Shown: piece after piece, positions 26,586-35,719 of the stretch
Layout: every line of letters starts with the position of its first letter
How positions within the stretch are numbered: position 1 is the first letter of the stretch
From: JAJEFO01 sp022819605
GTDB taxonomy: Bacteria > Pseudomonadota > Alphaproteobacteria > Rhodobacterales > Rhodobacteraceae
DNA: 64,000 nucleotides
Direction: 5' to 3'
Assembly: GCA_965221545.1 (NCBI GenBank)
Contig: OZ244901.1
Location: 310,001-374,000, forward strand
The notes under the pieces: generated by a model
Seen by the model: the letters and a program-made list of their open reading frames with translations, nothing else
Database searches by the model: none
Told to the model about the DNA's origin: nothing
Made by a program: the position numbers and the translations under genes

Positions 26586-26754
26586 CCTGTGCGCGTTCGG
26601 CAATCTTAACACACGACAAAATGTAACTTAAAACAACTCTCTATAATCGTGCCCATTTTCCTTACAGCATTCATTTCAGGCGGTGGCCGTACCGGGTTAT
26701 CACGTCGCCGATCATGACAGCTCCATGCAATGATCTCTCGCGGAAGCCAAGACC

Positions 26755-26801
26755 GGCAGGCCGGATGCTTCTGGAGTTTCGCGTCATTTCGGCGGCCTGC
26801 C
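26755..26801. repeat. 9-bp inverted repeat with long loop upstream of aioB
   Basis: GGCAGGCCG (26755-26763) and CGGCCTGCC (26793-26801) are exact inverse complements 29 bases apart. The structure may be a weak terminator after aioR or a pair of half-sites for a regulator; it ends one base before the 18-bp palindrome begins. Confidence 0.45.
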
Positions 26802-26802
26802 A

Positions 26803-26820
26803 CGTTCGGATTTCCGAACG
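26803..26820. promoter_or_regulatory. Perfect 18-bp palindrome, candidate AioR operator
   Basis: CGTTCGGA-TT-TCCGAACG reads identically on both strands and lies 116 bases before the aioB ATG. Fis-type helix-turn-helix dimers bind such dyads. Its position suits an upstream activator site for the aioBA promoter. Binding by AioR is inferred. Confidence 0.55.
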
Positions 26821-26936
26821 GCAAATTTCTCAATTTAATTTCAGTGTCTTGTGAGCGAAATTACTTGGATTTCTGAAATGCCATGGGCCTAGAGTCGGCA
26901 TAAAATACCGTTGTATGCCAAGAGGAGGACTCAATC

Positions 26937-27461
26937 ATGAGCAAAAGATGCGAGCGGCTAGTGGATGCTGGTCGTCGGCAATTCTTGCGTGGTGGTGCCG
27001 TTGCGGCGGCTGGCGCAGCTGTGGCGACGGTGGCGCCGGGCGAGGCGCAAGCCGCACCGGCAAGCGCTCAGCTTGATTACCCATCCAACAGACTCTCGAA
27101 TGTGGCAGATCTGGCCGTCAACGAACCCATGGACATAGAGTACCCGGATGCCGACAGCCCAGGCGTTCTGCTGAAGCTCGGGACTGCAGTTGATGGCGGC
27201 GTTGGCCCGGATGGCGACATTGTTGCCTATTCGGTGCTTTGCCCGCACCAAGGGTGGTTCCTGAATTATAACGGCGACGACAAGACCTTCAACTGTCCGG
27301 GCCACTACTCGCGCTACGATGCGGAGGCGGGTGGTCAGCAAATCTGGGGTCACGCGACCCAGAACCTGCCGCAATTCACGCTTCGCGTGGCCGACAACGG
27401 CGACATCTTCGCCGAGGGCTGCAGCGACCTGATCTTCGGCCGTCCGTCGAACGTACTGTGA
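26937..27461 (+). CDS. aioB: Arsenite oxidase small subunit AioB (Rieske 2Fe-2S)
   Basis: 174 aa. The twin-arginine signal RRQFLRGGAVAAAG ends near residue 40 (AQA). The Rieske domain ligands are Cys-Pro-His in LCPHQGWF and Cys-x2-His in CPGHYSRYD. The extra cysteines that form a disulphide in many Rieske proteins are absent (Trp and Gly at those places). I recall the same for the Rhizobium NT-26 enzyme, whereas the Alcaligenes enzyme has the disulphide. It is co-exported with AioA by the Tat pathway and passes electrons to a periplasmic acceptor. Confidence 0.93.
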   Translation: MSKRCERLVDAGRRQFLRGGAVAAAGAAVATVAPGEAQAAPASAQLDYPSNRLSNVADLAVNEPMDIEYPDADSPGVLLKLGTAVDGGVGPDGDIVAYSVLCPHQGWFLNYNGDDKTFNCPGHYSRYDAEAGGQQIWGHATQNLPQFTLRVADNGDIFAEGCSDLIFGRPSNVL

Positions 27462-27476
27462 GGGGAGGAACAATCT

Positions 27477-29930
27477 ATGGCTCACAAAAGACAAATCGAC
27501 CGCCTTCCCATCCCGCCAAAAGATGCGAAGGTTCACAATGTGACCTGTCACTATTGCATCGTCGGATGCGGATACAAGGCCTACACTTGGGATCGCAACA
27601 AGCAGGGCACGGCAACGGACAACGCTTTGGGGATCGACCTGAGCGAACAGCAAGGCGCAGATGGCACGTGGTTGAAACCGTCGAACTACAACATCGTCAA
27701 GCAGGACGGCAAGGACGTTCACCTTGCGATCTATGCGGACCAGGATTGTGTGGTGAATTCGGGCCTCGCATCAGTACGTGGTGCCAGGATGGCCGAGAAC
27801 CGCCCGTCGGAGGTCACTGGTACGCAGCAGCAGCGCCTGACCGACCCACTGGTCTGGAAATACGGCACCTGGGTGCCCACGAGCTGGGACGATGCGCAAG
27901 ATCTTGTCGCGCAGGTGACAGCCCGCGTAATCAAGGAAGGCTCAGAGGACGATCTGGTCGTGTCAATGTTCGACCACGGCGGTTCCGCCGGTGGCTACGA
28001 GAACACTTGGGGCACCGGCAAGCTCTATTTCCAGAGCATGAACATCAAGCACTGCCGGATTCACAACCGTCCTGCCTATAACTCCGAGGTCCATTCCTCC
28101 CGCGACATGGGCGTTGACGAACTGAACTACGGCTACAAGGACTATCAAGTCACCGACACTATTGTGATGTGGGGCACCAACCCGCTGGAATGCCAGACCA
28201 ACGTGTTTCTCAATCACATGAAGCCGGGCATGCAGAACGGCGCGAAGTTCATCCTCGTCGATCCGCGTCGCACGGTCACGCTCAATGCCGCCGAGGACAT
28301 CGCGGGTGCAGAATACACCCTGCACCTTGCGATCAATGAAGGCACGGACATGGCGCTGGCAAATGCCATCATGACGATCATCGTCGACAATGGCTGGACC
28401 GATGATGCGTACGTCGCCAACAACACGTTCCAGGGCGGCATCGCGGTAGAGCAGGATGCCGCGCATCCGGCGGCGCTTGGCAGCTTGGATGAGGCGATGA
28501 AGTCGATCCGCATTTCGGCGGAGCAGGCTGCCGAAATTTGTGGTGTATCCGCAGATGACATCCGCAAGGCGGCTTCCTGGATTGCAGAGCCCAGCGGTGG
28601 TACGCGCGCGAAATGCATCATTGGCTATGAAAAGGGTGTCATTTGGGGCAACGACAACTACCGTACCGTTGGCTCGCTGGTGAACATCGGTTTGGCGACA
28701 GGCAACATCGGCCAGGAAGGCGGCGGCGTCTGCCGGATGGGCGGCCACCAGGAAGGCTACTTCCGTCCGCCTGAGCCCTTCGTCGGCCGCCCCCCCACCT
28801 ACATTGACCAGCTCCTGATCAATGGCGGCGGCAAGGTTCACCACATTTGGGCTTGCGACCACTACAAGACCACCTTGAACATTACCGAGTTCAAGAAGGC
28901 GCACAAAAGGCGTGCCGACATGGTGAAGGACGCGATCGACGCTGCTGCCGGCGGCAGCCGCGAGGACATGATCAACGCCATCGTGGATGCGGTAAACGCA
29001 GGCGGCCTGTTCGTGGTCGACGTTGACGTGATCCATACCAAGATCGGCCAGAATGCCCACGTGATCCTGCCAGCGGTGGAATCGAACGAGATGAACCTCA
29101 CCTCGATGAACGGTGAACGTCGTTTGCGCTTGTCAGAAAAATACATGGACGGACCTGGCGTCGCGATGCCGGATTGCCTGATCGCGGCTGGCATGGCCCA
29201 AAACATGGAACGCGTGCTGCGCGCCATGGGCGACGATGCCTATGCCGACAAGTTCATGGGCTACGATTGGGAGACCGAGGAGGACGCCTTTATGGATGGC
29301 TACAACTCGGGCAACCCTGAAGTGACCTATGACCGTTTGCGCGACATGGGTAACAACGGTGTTCAGGAACCGGTGGTCGGCTATGAAAATGGCCAGCTAA
29401 TCGGCACCGAGCGGCTCTATGCCGACGGCAAGTTCACCCGCCATGGCCGCGACGACAAGAAGGCGCTGTTCTGCGCCTCCGGTTGGCGTGGCTGGCAAGC
29501 AGAAGGCAAGGCCGACGAGCAGGCCGCGCATCGGTTCTGGGTCAACAATGGCCGTGCGAACATCTTCTGGCAGAACTTGTTCCTCGACCAAGCCAACGAC
29601 TTCGTCATGGACCGCTATCCCTATCCGTTCGTCGAGATGAATCCCGACGATATGGCGGATCTGGGTGTCAGCGCCGGAGACCTGGTAGAGCTCTACAACG
29701 GCAACGGCGCAACCCAAGCCATGGCCTATCCGACGCCGACCGCAAAACGCAGTCAGGTGTTCATGGTGTTCGCGCACCCGAACGGGGCGCAGGGCAACAT
29801 CATCAACCCCGGCGTGAACGAGCTGGTGCTTCCCGACTACAAGCACTGCTGGGCCGACATCCGCAAGATCTCGGATGCGCCGGCTTCGGTCAAAGGCATC
29901 TCGATGAAGTCGAAGGAGTACACGGCTTAA
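27477..29930 (+). CDS. aioA: Arsenite oxidase large catalytic subunit AioA (molybdopterin, 3Fe-4S)
   Basis: An 817-aa periplasmic enzyme of the DMSO-reductase family that oxidises arsenite to arsenate. The 3Fe-4S motif is CHYCIVGCGY (Cys24, 27, 31), with the serine that replaces the fourth cysteine in LASVRG. Further features are WGTNPLECQ (pterin region), DPRRTVTLNAAED and the C-terminal MFVFAHPNGAQGN-like region. It has no signal of its own and travels with AioB. A strong AGGGGAGG lies before the ATG, 15 bases after aioB. No cytochrome c gene follows, unlike some aio operons. Confidence 0.95.
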   Translation: MAHKRQIDRLPIPPKDAKVHNVTCHYCIVGCGYKAYTWDRNKQGTATDNALGIDLSEQQGADGTWLKPSNYNIVKQDGKDVHLAIYADQDCVVNSGLASVRGARMAENRPSEVTGTQQQRLTDPLVWKYGTWVPTSWDDAQDLVAQVTARVIKEGSEDDLVVSMFDHGGSAGGYENTWGTGKLYFQSMNIKHCRIHNRPAYNSEVHSSRDMGVDELNYGYKDYQVTDTIVMWGTNPLECQTNVFLNHMKPGMQNGAKFILVDPRRTVTLNAAEDIAGAEYTLHLAINEGTDMALANAIMTIIVDNGWTDDAYVANNTFQGGIAVEQDAAHPAALGSLDEAMKSIRISAEQAAEICGVSADDIRKAASWIAEPSGGTRAKCIIGYEKGVIWGNDNYRTVGSLVNIGLATGNIGQEGGGVCRMGGHQEGYFRPPEPFVGRPPTYIDQLLINGGGKVHHIWACDHYKTTLNITEFKKAHKRRADMVKDAIDAAAGGSREDMINAIVDAVNAGGLFVVDVDVIHTKIGQNAHVILPAVESNEMNLTSMNGERRLRLSEKYMDGPGVAMPDCLIAAGMAQNMERVLRAMGDDAYADKFMGYDWETEEDAFMDGYNSGNPEVTYDRLRDMGNNGVQEPVVGYENGQLIGTERLYADGKFTRHGRDDKKALFCASGWRGWQAEGKADEQAAHRFWVNNGRANIFWQNLFLDQANDFVMDRYPYPFVEMNPDDMADLGVSAGDLVELYNGNGATQAMAYPTPTAKRSQVFMVFAHPNGAQGNIINPGVNELVLPDYKHCWADIRKISDAPASVKGISMKSKEYTA

Positions 29931-30231
29931 GCCGAAAGCGACTTCAAGAACTTGCGGGCGGCCCGTCCGGGCCGCCCGTCCCGCGCTCCTCGTCGCTCAG
30001 CACCACTTCCATTGCCTTGCCTCTCATCGAACCGCATCCTGCGGCCGTCATCCGCAAGTTTGATGGCAACAATTGTCGCAGGAGACCCGGACCATGACAG
30101 CTGACTAGGACGGGTGTTGACTGATTTATGACAGGCATGATCGCCCTCCACTGGCCTGGCGGCGTCGGGTGCCATTGAGTCGCTTTGGCTGGCCTGCCAT
30201 TGATGGACGGCACATTGTCAGGGAGCAGATC
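29931..30231. other. Intergenic region after aioA
   Basis: This gap of 301 bases contains the aioA terminator near its left end and the upstream region of the LOG gene on the right. The rest shows no gene or clear promoter. Confidence 0.5.
29955..29978 (+). terminator. Strong hairpin terminator of the aioBA operon
   Basis: A perfect 10-bp stem (29955-29964 with 29969-29978) and four-base loop GTCC lies 24 bases after the aioA stop. It is very GC-rich and lacks a long U-run, as is common in high-GC alphaproteobacteria. Confidence 0.75.
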
Positions 30232-31056
30232 ATGGCCAACGACGAATCCCGCCTTTTCCCCCACGCGCATCAGGACATCGAAACCGCCCGGGACGTTCCG
30301 GACACGCCACAGACAGTGTCACCCGCATACCGGCTTGCCTTCGCGGATTCCGACTTTCTCTGTCGTGACGACCTTAGGCCGGTTCGCCTTCAACTCGAGC
30401 TTCTCAAGCCCGAGTTGCTGATGGAGGAATACGGCGTCAATTCTACCGTTGTCCTCTTCGGTGGAGCGCGCATCCCGAGTCCAGAGCAACAGGACAGAGT
30501 CGGCTCCGAGACTCTCGCGGAACTCAGCCGCTACTACGAGGAAGCCCGGGAATTCGCCCGCATCGTCACTGAGCGGTCGGCCGCAGGTCCAAGCGACGGC
30601 AAGGAGCACGTGATCGTCACGGGTGGCGGCCCGGGAGTGATGGAGGCGGGGAATCGAGGGGCAGCGGAGGCAGGTGGCGTGTCGATCGGGCTCAATATCG
30701 TGCTGCCGCACGAACAGATGCCCAACGAGTACATCACGCCCGACCTCAATTTCAACTTCCACTACTTCGCTATTCGAAAGATGCACTTCCTGATGCGTGC
30801 AGCAGCCATCGCGGTCTTCCCCGGCGGGTTCGGCACCTTGGACGAGCTCTTCGAGACGTTGACGCTCATTCAGACAGGACGCATGCGGCCAGTGCCGTTC
30901 ATCCTCTTTGGGAGCGAGTTCTGGAAGCGCATCGTCAACTGGGAAGCCCTTGCGGAGGCGGGCACGATTTCGCCGGACGATCTCGAGATCTTTCGCTTTG
31001 TCGAGACCGCCGAGGAGGCGGTAGCGGTGATCGATGGCTGGCCGCAGGACATGTAG
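30232..31056 (+). CDS. LOG family protein (TIGR00730-type Rossmann fold)
   Basis: 274 aa from ATG 30232, which has GGGAGCAG upstream; the frame is open to 30169. The family motifs VTGGGPGVMEAGNRGA and FPGGFGTLDELFETLT are intact. Members are cytokinin-riboside monophosphate phosphoribohydrolases (Lonely Guy) or related nucleotide-cleaving enzymes; the cellular role in this group is uncertain. It is not linked functionally to the aio genes beside it. Confidence 0.9.
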   Translation: MANDESRLFPHAHQDIETARDVPDTPQTVSPAYRLAFADSDFLCRDDLRPVRLQLELLKPELLMEEYGVNSTVVLFGGARIPSPEQQDRVGSETLAELSRYYEEAREFARIVTERSAAGPSDGKEHVIVTGGGPGVMEAGNRGAAEAGGVSIGLNIVLPHEQMPNEYITPDLNFNFHYFAIRKMHFLMRAAAIAVFPGGFGTLDELFETLTLIQTGRMRPVPFILFGSEFWKRIVNWEALAEAGTISPDDLEIFRFVETAEEAVAVIDGWPQDM

Positions 31057-31265
31057 CGCGGAATGCGGTGCGAATGTCCGGTGGAATTGCGGTTCCATGA
31101 CGGGAACTCCGAGCCACGCTTGCGCACGGAACTGCAATTGCGGACGGGACGCCGCCGTGTCGAGCCTTGCCACCCAGAGCAGGGCTTGTCCTTTCGCTGC
31201 GGGGCCGCAATGCCAGTCGCGGATGTCCCTGGCGTCAGCTGAATGCAACCCGAATGCGCCGCGTC

Positions 31266-32456
31266 CTATGCCAGTCCGGCTTCCCCGAGAACTTTTGCCC
31301 GGCTCTTCCTGGCCCGTTCGGTATCCGACTTGAGCTGACCGCAGGCCGCCATGATGTCCTCGCCGCGCGGAGTGCGCACTGGCGAGGCGTAGCCGGCCTT
31401 GTGCACGATGTCGGCAAAGGCCTTGATCCGGGATTGGTCGGACCGTTCGTACGGCGCGCCCGGCCACGCGTTGAACGGGATCAGGTTGACCTTCGCGGGA
31501 ATGCCCCGAATCAGCTTGACGAGCCGCCGCGCGTCCTCGTCGCTGTCATTGACACCCTTCAACATCACGTATTCGAAGGTGATCCGCTCCGAATTCGAGA
31601 GCTTCGGATAGGTCCGCAGCGCGTCCAGAAGCTCGGCGATGTTCCAGCGCCGGTTTATTGGCACCAGCTGGTTGCGCACCTCGTCCGTCGTTGCATGGAA
31701 GCTGACCGCCAGCATGCAGCCGATCTCCGTTGCGGTTCGCGCGATTTCAGGCACGACCCCGCTTGTCGACAAGGTGACCCGCCGCCGCGAGAGGGCGATG
31801 CCTTCGCCGTCCATCACGATCTTCATTGCGTCGCGGACGGCATCGAAATTGTAGAGCGGCTCGCCCATGCCCATCAGCACGACGTTTGACAGGAGCCTCG
31901 GACCCGTCTCGCCCGACCCAATGCCCGGCTCTGGCCATTCGCCGAGATCGTCGCGCGCCAGCATGACCTGGCCCACGATCTCGTCCGGGGCCAGATTTCT
32001 CACGAGCTTCTGCGTACCGGTGTGGCAGAAGGAACAGGTCAGCGTACAGCCGACCTGCGAAGATACGCAGAGCGTGCCCCGATCCACTTCCGGAATGTAG
32101 ACCGTTTCGACCTCGTGTCCTCCGGCGATCCTTACCAGCAGCTTGCGCGTGCCGTCGGCGCTGACCTGTCGGCGAATGACCTCCGGCAAGGAGATCACGA
32201 ATCGCTCATCCAGCATGGCGCGGTAAGCCTTCGAGAGATTTGTCATTGCCGCAAAATCGCGAACGCCCCAGTGATACATCCATTGCCAGACCTGACGGGA
32301 TCGCATCCTCGCCTGCCTTTCCGGCGTTCCAGCCCTGACAAGCGTCTTGAAGAGCTTGTCCCAAGTAAGTCCCACGAGGTTGATCCGACCATCGCTCGCG
32401 GACTCCTGGCGCGGGACGGTCAGGACATCAGGCGTTATCGGTACACGAACAGTCAT
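31266..32456 (-). CDS. rlmN: Dual-specificity 23S rRNA/tRNA adenosine C2-methyltransferase RlmN
   Basis: A 396-aa radical-SAM enzyme that methylates A2503 of 23S rRNA and A37 of tRNAs. The cluster motif CTLTCSFCHTG, SAM-binding MGMGEPLYNF, SFHATTDEVRNQL, and the C-terminal catalytic-type cysteine in IMAACGQL are all visible. I place the start at ATG 32456 (MTVRVPITPD); the frame is open to 32531, but the added residues look non-conserved. Confidence 0.95.
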   Translation of the reverse strand: MTVRVPITPDVLTVPRQESASDGRINLVGLTWDKLFKTLVRAGTPERQARMRSRQVWQWMYHWGVRDFAAMTNLSKAYRAMLDERFVISLPEVIRRQVSADGTRKLLVRIAGGHEVETVYIPEVDRGTLCVSSQVGCTLTCSFCHTGTQKLVRNLAPDEIVGQVMLARDDLGEWPEPGIGSGETGPRLLSNVVLMGMGEPLYNFDAVRDAMKIVMDGEGIALSRRRVTLSTSGVVPEIARTATEIGCMLAVSFHATTDEVRNQLVPINRRWNIAELLDALRTYPKLSNSERITFEYVMLKGVNDSDEDARRLVKLIRGIPAKVNLIPFNAWPGAPYERSDQSRIKAFADIVHKAGYASPVRTPRGEDIMAACGQLKSDTERARKSRAKVLGEAGLA

Positions 32457-32643
32457 AAATTGCGGTCCAAGGGTCAGGGCGCAGATATAGGCGATCCAGA
32501 TTTGGTTGCCAGAGTCTTCCTCAAGGAGCACGGAACCTGGGCTCCGGGAAGGCCTGCCGTTGCCGTCATCGGGACGGGTTCATGGTTCAGGACAGACAGG
32601 TGCGAAGGGCGGCCATGCCGGCATAAATCGCGAGCGTGCTGCG

Positions 32644-33177
32644 TCAGGATCCGCAGCGTTTCTCGGCGTTCTCGATCATGGCCGTCGCACCGATCAGCGA
32701 AAACGTGTCCTTTGTCTGCGTTCCACGGGTCGAGCGGGCGGTCACGACCGCATCGGCCCCCCGCTTCATGGCGGTCACGATCTTCCGGTCCTCGGCCGGT
32801 GTCGCGGGCCAGGCATATTCTCCCTCGGTGAAGAGCTCGAACGTCGCGCCGTCGATTTCCAGCGTCGCGGTCGAGCCTTTCGCGAACGGGTATCCGCCCG
32901 TGAAGCTGACTTCTCCCGCCACGTTGCCCGCAGGCTGATAGGTCACGAACAGGAGCGTGTCGCCCCGGCGGACCGTCACTTCCCTTCCGCCACGCGTGTT
33001 CACGGATTTCTTGGGTGCTGTCACGGCCCAGCAAGCCTTTGGGTCGGATCCTTCGAAGACCTGCCAGTCGGATGCCTCCCCCACACGCGTGCCAGCGTCC
33101 TGCGCGTTGACGCTTCCCGCAACGCATGCCGCCGCCAAGGACAGTGCCAATGCGGAGAAATTACGTCCTTTCGTCAT
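32644..33177 (-). CDS. Invasion-associated locus B (IalB) family secreted protein
   Basis: A 177-aa protein with a Sec signal peptide (KGRNFSALALSLAAACVAGS, cleavage near VNA-QD). The mature part has the IalB pattern: WQVFEGSDPKACWAVTAPKK, then RRGDTLLFVTYQP and a C-terminal FSLIGATAMIENAEKRC. Such periplasmic proteins are common in non-pathogenic Rhodobacteraceae; the name comes from Bartonella and does not imply virulence. It is divergent from the asparaginase gene. Confidence 0.85.
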   Translation of the reverse strand: MTKGRNFSALALSLAAACVAGSVNAQDAGTRVGEASDWQVFEGSDPKACWAVTAPKKSVNTRGGREVTVRRGDTLLFVTYQPAGNVAGEVSFTGGYPFAKGSTATLEIDGATFELFTEGEYAWPATPAEDRKIVTAMKRGADAVVTARSTRGTQTKDTFSLIGATAMIENAEKRCGS

Positions 33178-33329
33178 CGTGCCACTTTGCCTCCGGATCT
33201 GTCCGCCCGATTCCTGCCCGTTGTCACAGGCGCAATGTTCCTGTCCAACAGGTCTCTAATAGCGTATCTCAAGCTCTTGATGGAACCCCCTGCCCGTAGA
33301 ATTTCGCCTTAACCGAGCGGAGCGAACCC

Positions 33330-34322
33330 ATGACCCGACCCGTGCCGATGGTCGAGATCCTTCGAGGGGACTTCATGGAGTCCCGCCATGAGGGCCACGC
33401 GGTAATCGCAAATGCGGACGGTAGGATCGTTGATGCCTGGGGTGACCCGGGCAGGGTCATTCTCCCCCGCTCTTCTGCCAAGTTGCTGCAGGCCTTGCCG
33501 CTGCTCGAAAGCGGGGCAGGTGCAGACCTTTCATCCGAGCAGCTGGCGCTTGCCTGCGCTTCGCACAGCGGAGAGCGGCACCAGGTCTTCCTCGTAAACC
33601 AGTGGCTGGCGGATCTTGGCCTTGACGACAACGCGCTGTTGTGCGGGCCCCAGGCATCGCGCGACCGTGAACATTGCCTTTGGATGAATCGCGTCGGCAA
33701 GGAAGTGACACGCGTCTACAACAACTGCTCGGGCAAGCATGCGGGCTTCCTTACGCTCGCAAGGCACCTTGACGCCGGACTCGACTATGTCGATCCGGAT
33801 CATCCCGTGCAGCGTTCCGTGCGTCTGGCGATCGAGGAGACCTGCGACGAGGAAAGCCCGGGCTTCGGAATTGATGGCTGCTCGGCTCCGAACTTTGCGG
33901 TCAGCCTTGCGGGCCTTGCACGCGCCATGGCGCGATTTGCCGCTGCGGGAGGCAGCGGCGGCATCCGTGATGTTGCGATGAAAAAGATCGTTGACGCCAT
34001 GATCGCGCATCCGGACCTGGTGTCGGGACAAGGCCGCGCCTGTGCGGCGTTGATGGAATCGGCGAACGAGCCCTTGGCCGTCAAGACCGGTGCCGAGGGT
34101 GTCTATGTCGCGATTCTGCCGAAACGGAAACTCGGAATTGCCCTCAAGATCGCTGATGGTGCCACACGTGCATCCGAAGTCGCGATGGCGGCCTTGCTTG
34201 CACGGTTCCGCGCGATCAACGAAAACCATCCGCTGCTCAACCGTGACATCCGCAACTGGGACGGACTCGCCACCGGGGTCATGCGTCCCGCTGCGGGCTT
34301 CGCCACGCCACCAGGAGGATGA
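33330..34322 (+). CDS. Asparaginase (L-asparaginase II, rhizobial type)
   Basis: A 330-aa cytoplasmic hydrolase of the asparaginase II superfamily typified by Rhizobium etli AnsA, distinct from the E. coli enzymes. Visible conserved segments are LPRSSAKLLQALPLLE, CASHSGERHQV, NNCSGKHAGFL and GIDGCSAPNFAVSL. It releases ammonia and aspartate from asparagine. The CoA-binding protein gene follows after six bases, so the two probably share a transcript. Confidence 0.88.
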   Translation: MTRPVPMVEILRGDFMESRHEGHAVIANADGRIVDAWGDPGRVILPRSSAKLLQALPLLESGAGADLSSEQLALACASHSGERHQVFLVNQWLADLGLDDNALLCGPQASRDREHCLWMNRVGKEVTRVYNNCSGKHAGFLTLARHLDAGLDYVDPDHPVQRSVRLAIEETCDEESPGFGIDGCSAPNFAVSLAGLARAMARFAAAGGSGGIRDVAMKKIVDAMIAHPDLVSGQGRACAALMESANEPLAVKTGAEGVYVAILPKRKLGIALKIADGATRASEVAMAALLARFRAINENHPLLNRDIRNWDGLATGVMRPAAGFATPPGG

Positions 34323-34328
34323 CGGCCA

Positions 34329-34823
34329 ATGCCTGACAATAGCAAGGACTCGACTCTTCGGCAGGTTCTTGAGGAGACAAGCATAATTGCCATGGTCGGT
34401 GCTTCCACGAATCCCGTCAGTGCATCCCTGTTCGTTGCGACGTATTTCAGCGGGCGGGGTCGGCGGGTGATTCCGATCAATCCGACCCGGGCAGGCGAGA
34501 CCCTGCTGGGCGAGACGGTATTGGCGAGCATTCGCGACATCCCCTCGACCGTCAGCATTGACATGCTTGACGTCTTTCGCCGTTCCGACGCTGTACCAGG
34601 CATTGTCGACGACGCGCTCGCTCATTTGATGCCCGGTCTCAAGGCCGTCTGGATGCAATACGGCGTACGCCACGAGGCGGCAGCGGCGAAGGCGCGTGCG
34701 CACGGGCTGATCGTTGTTCAGGACCGTTGCCCCAAGGTCGAGCACATGCGCCTGTTCGGCGGACCGAACCTTGCCGGCATTGGCGGCGTACGCGTCTTGT
34801 CGAAACTGCCGCGCGGCGAATGA
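34329..34823 (+). CDS. CoA-binding domain protein (YccU family)
   Basis: A 164-aa single-domain Rossmann protein of the CoA_binding_2 family: IAMVGASTNPVSASLFVATYF near the N-terminus, VIPINPTRAGETLLGE, and VVQDRCPKVEHMRLFG with a conserved C-terminal cysteine. These resemble the CoA-binding lobe of succinyl-CoA synthetase; the function is unknown. It is located in a run with asparaginase and dapD. Confidence 0.87.
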   Translation: MPDNSKDSTLRQVLEETSIIAMVGASTNPVSASLFVATYFSGRGRRVIPINPTRAGETLLGETVLASIRDIPSTVSIDMLDVFRRSDAVPGIVDDALAHLMPGLKAVWMQYGVRHEAAAAKARAHGLIVVQDRCPKVEHMRLFGGPNLAGIGGVRVLSKLPRGE

Positions 34824-34891
34824 CGAAAGCGCCGTTGCCCTCCGTCCGGCCAGAAGCTATGTCGCCGGCATTTGCTACGCGAGGTACCCAG

Positions 34892-35719
34892 ATGTCCAAC
34901 GCTCAGCTCGAAGCCGCGATCGAAGCCGCCTGGAACGTCCGCGACGAGATAACGCCCGTGACGACCGGCGAAAGCCGTGACGCCATCGAGAGCACCTTGA
35001 CAGCGCTGGATGAAGGCCGGATTCGCGTCGCCGAGCGCATGGATGACGGTACCTGGCACGTCAACCAATGGGCAAAGAAGGCCGTGCTCCTCGGCTTCCG
35101 TCTCAAGGACATGGAACTGCAGGAAGGCAGTCCGCAAGGTGCCGCCTGGTGGGACAAGGTCGACAGCAAGTGGAAGGGCTGGAACGACAACAGATGGAAG
35201 GCGGCTGGCTTTCGCGCCGTGCCCAATTGTGTCGTGCGCAGGTCCGCGTACATCGCGCCGGGCGTAGTGCTGATGCCGTCCTTCGTCAATCTCGGCGCCT
35301 ATGTTGACGAAGGCACGATGGTCGACACCTGGGCGACGGTCGGTTCCTGCGCCCAGATCGGCAAGAATGTGCATCTTTCGGGCGGCGTCGGCATCGGTGG
35401 CGTTCTCGAGCCCATGCAGGCCGGGCCGACGATCATCGAGGACAATTGCTTTGTCGGCGCCCGATCGGAGGTGGTGGAAGGGGTCATTGTCCGCGAAGGC
35501 TCAGTTCTCGGCATGGGCGTCTTCATCGGCCAGTCCACGAAGATCGTCGTGCGCGACACGGGCGAGATCCTGTACGGAGAGGTCCCGCCGTACTCGGTGG
35601 TTGTCGCTGGATCGATGCCCTCGAAGAACGGGGTCAGTCTCTATTGCGCGGTCATCGTGAAGCAAGTCGACGAAAGGACACGTTCGAAGACCGGCATCAA
35701 CGAACTCCTGCGCGATTGA
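34892..35719 (+). CDS. dapD: 2,3,4,5-tetrahydropyridine-2,6-dicarboxylate N-succinyltransferase
   Basis: A 275-aa cytoplasmic enzyme of the succinylase branch of lysine/diaminopimelate synthesis. It has an N-terminal helical domain and a left-handed parallel beta-helix of hexapeptide repeats (for example MVDTWATVGSCAQIGKNVHL, GVLEPMQAGPTIIEDN). The start at ATG 34892 (MSNAQLEAAI) has GAGG upstream; the frame is open to 34727 but that part overlaps the previous gene. dapE lies two genes downstream. Confidence 0.96.
   Translation: MSNAQLEAAIEAAWNVRDEITPVTTGESRDAIESTLTALDEGRIRVAERMDDGTWHVNQWAKKAVLLGFRLKDMELQEGSPQGAAWWDKVDSKWKGWNDNRWKAAGFRAVPNCVVRRSAYIAPGVVLMPSFVNLGAYVDEGTMVDTWATVGSCAQIGKNVHLSGGVGIGGVLEPMQAGPTIIEDNCFVGARSEVVEGVIVREGSVLGMGVFIGQSTKIVVRDTGEILYGEVPPYSVVVAGSMPSKNGVSLYCAVIVKQVDERTRSKTGINELLRD

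Larger units (their letters stand above)
26586..26936 (+). promoter_or_regulatory. aioBA upstream regulatory region
   Basis: An AT-richer 351-base region between aioR and aioB. It holds a 9-bp inverted repeat with a 29-base gap and a perfect 18-bp palindrome (listed separately). No convincing -24/-12 element (TGGCAC-N5-TTGC spacing) was found; the nearest matches have wrong spacing. A weak TTGGAT (near 26866) precedes CCTAGA by 17 bases. A strong AGGAGG lies just before the aioB ATG. Confidence 0.5.

Noticed and set aside
26586..26936. Possible -24/-12 sigma-54 promoter for aioB
   Set aside because: Candidates near 26866 (TTGGAT...ATGCC) and 26884 (GGGCC...CGGC) have wrong spacing or poor matches; with the degenerate AioR I do not call one.
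32644..33177. Virulence factor reading of the IalB-like gene
   Set aside because: IalB-family proteins are common in free-living alphaproteobacteria; the name alone is not evidence of virulence.
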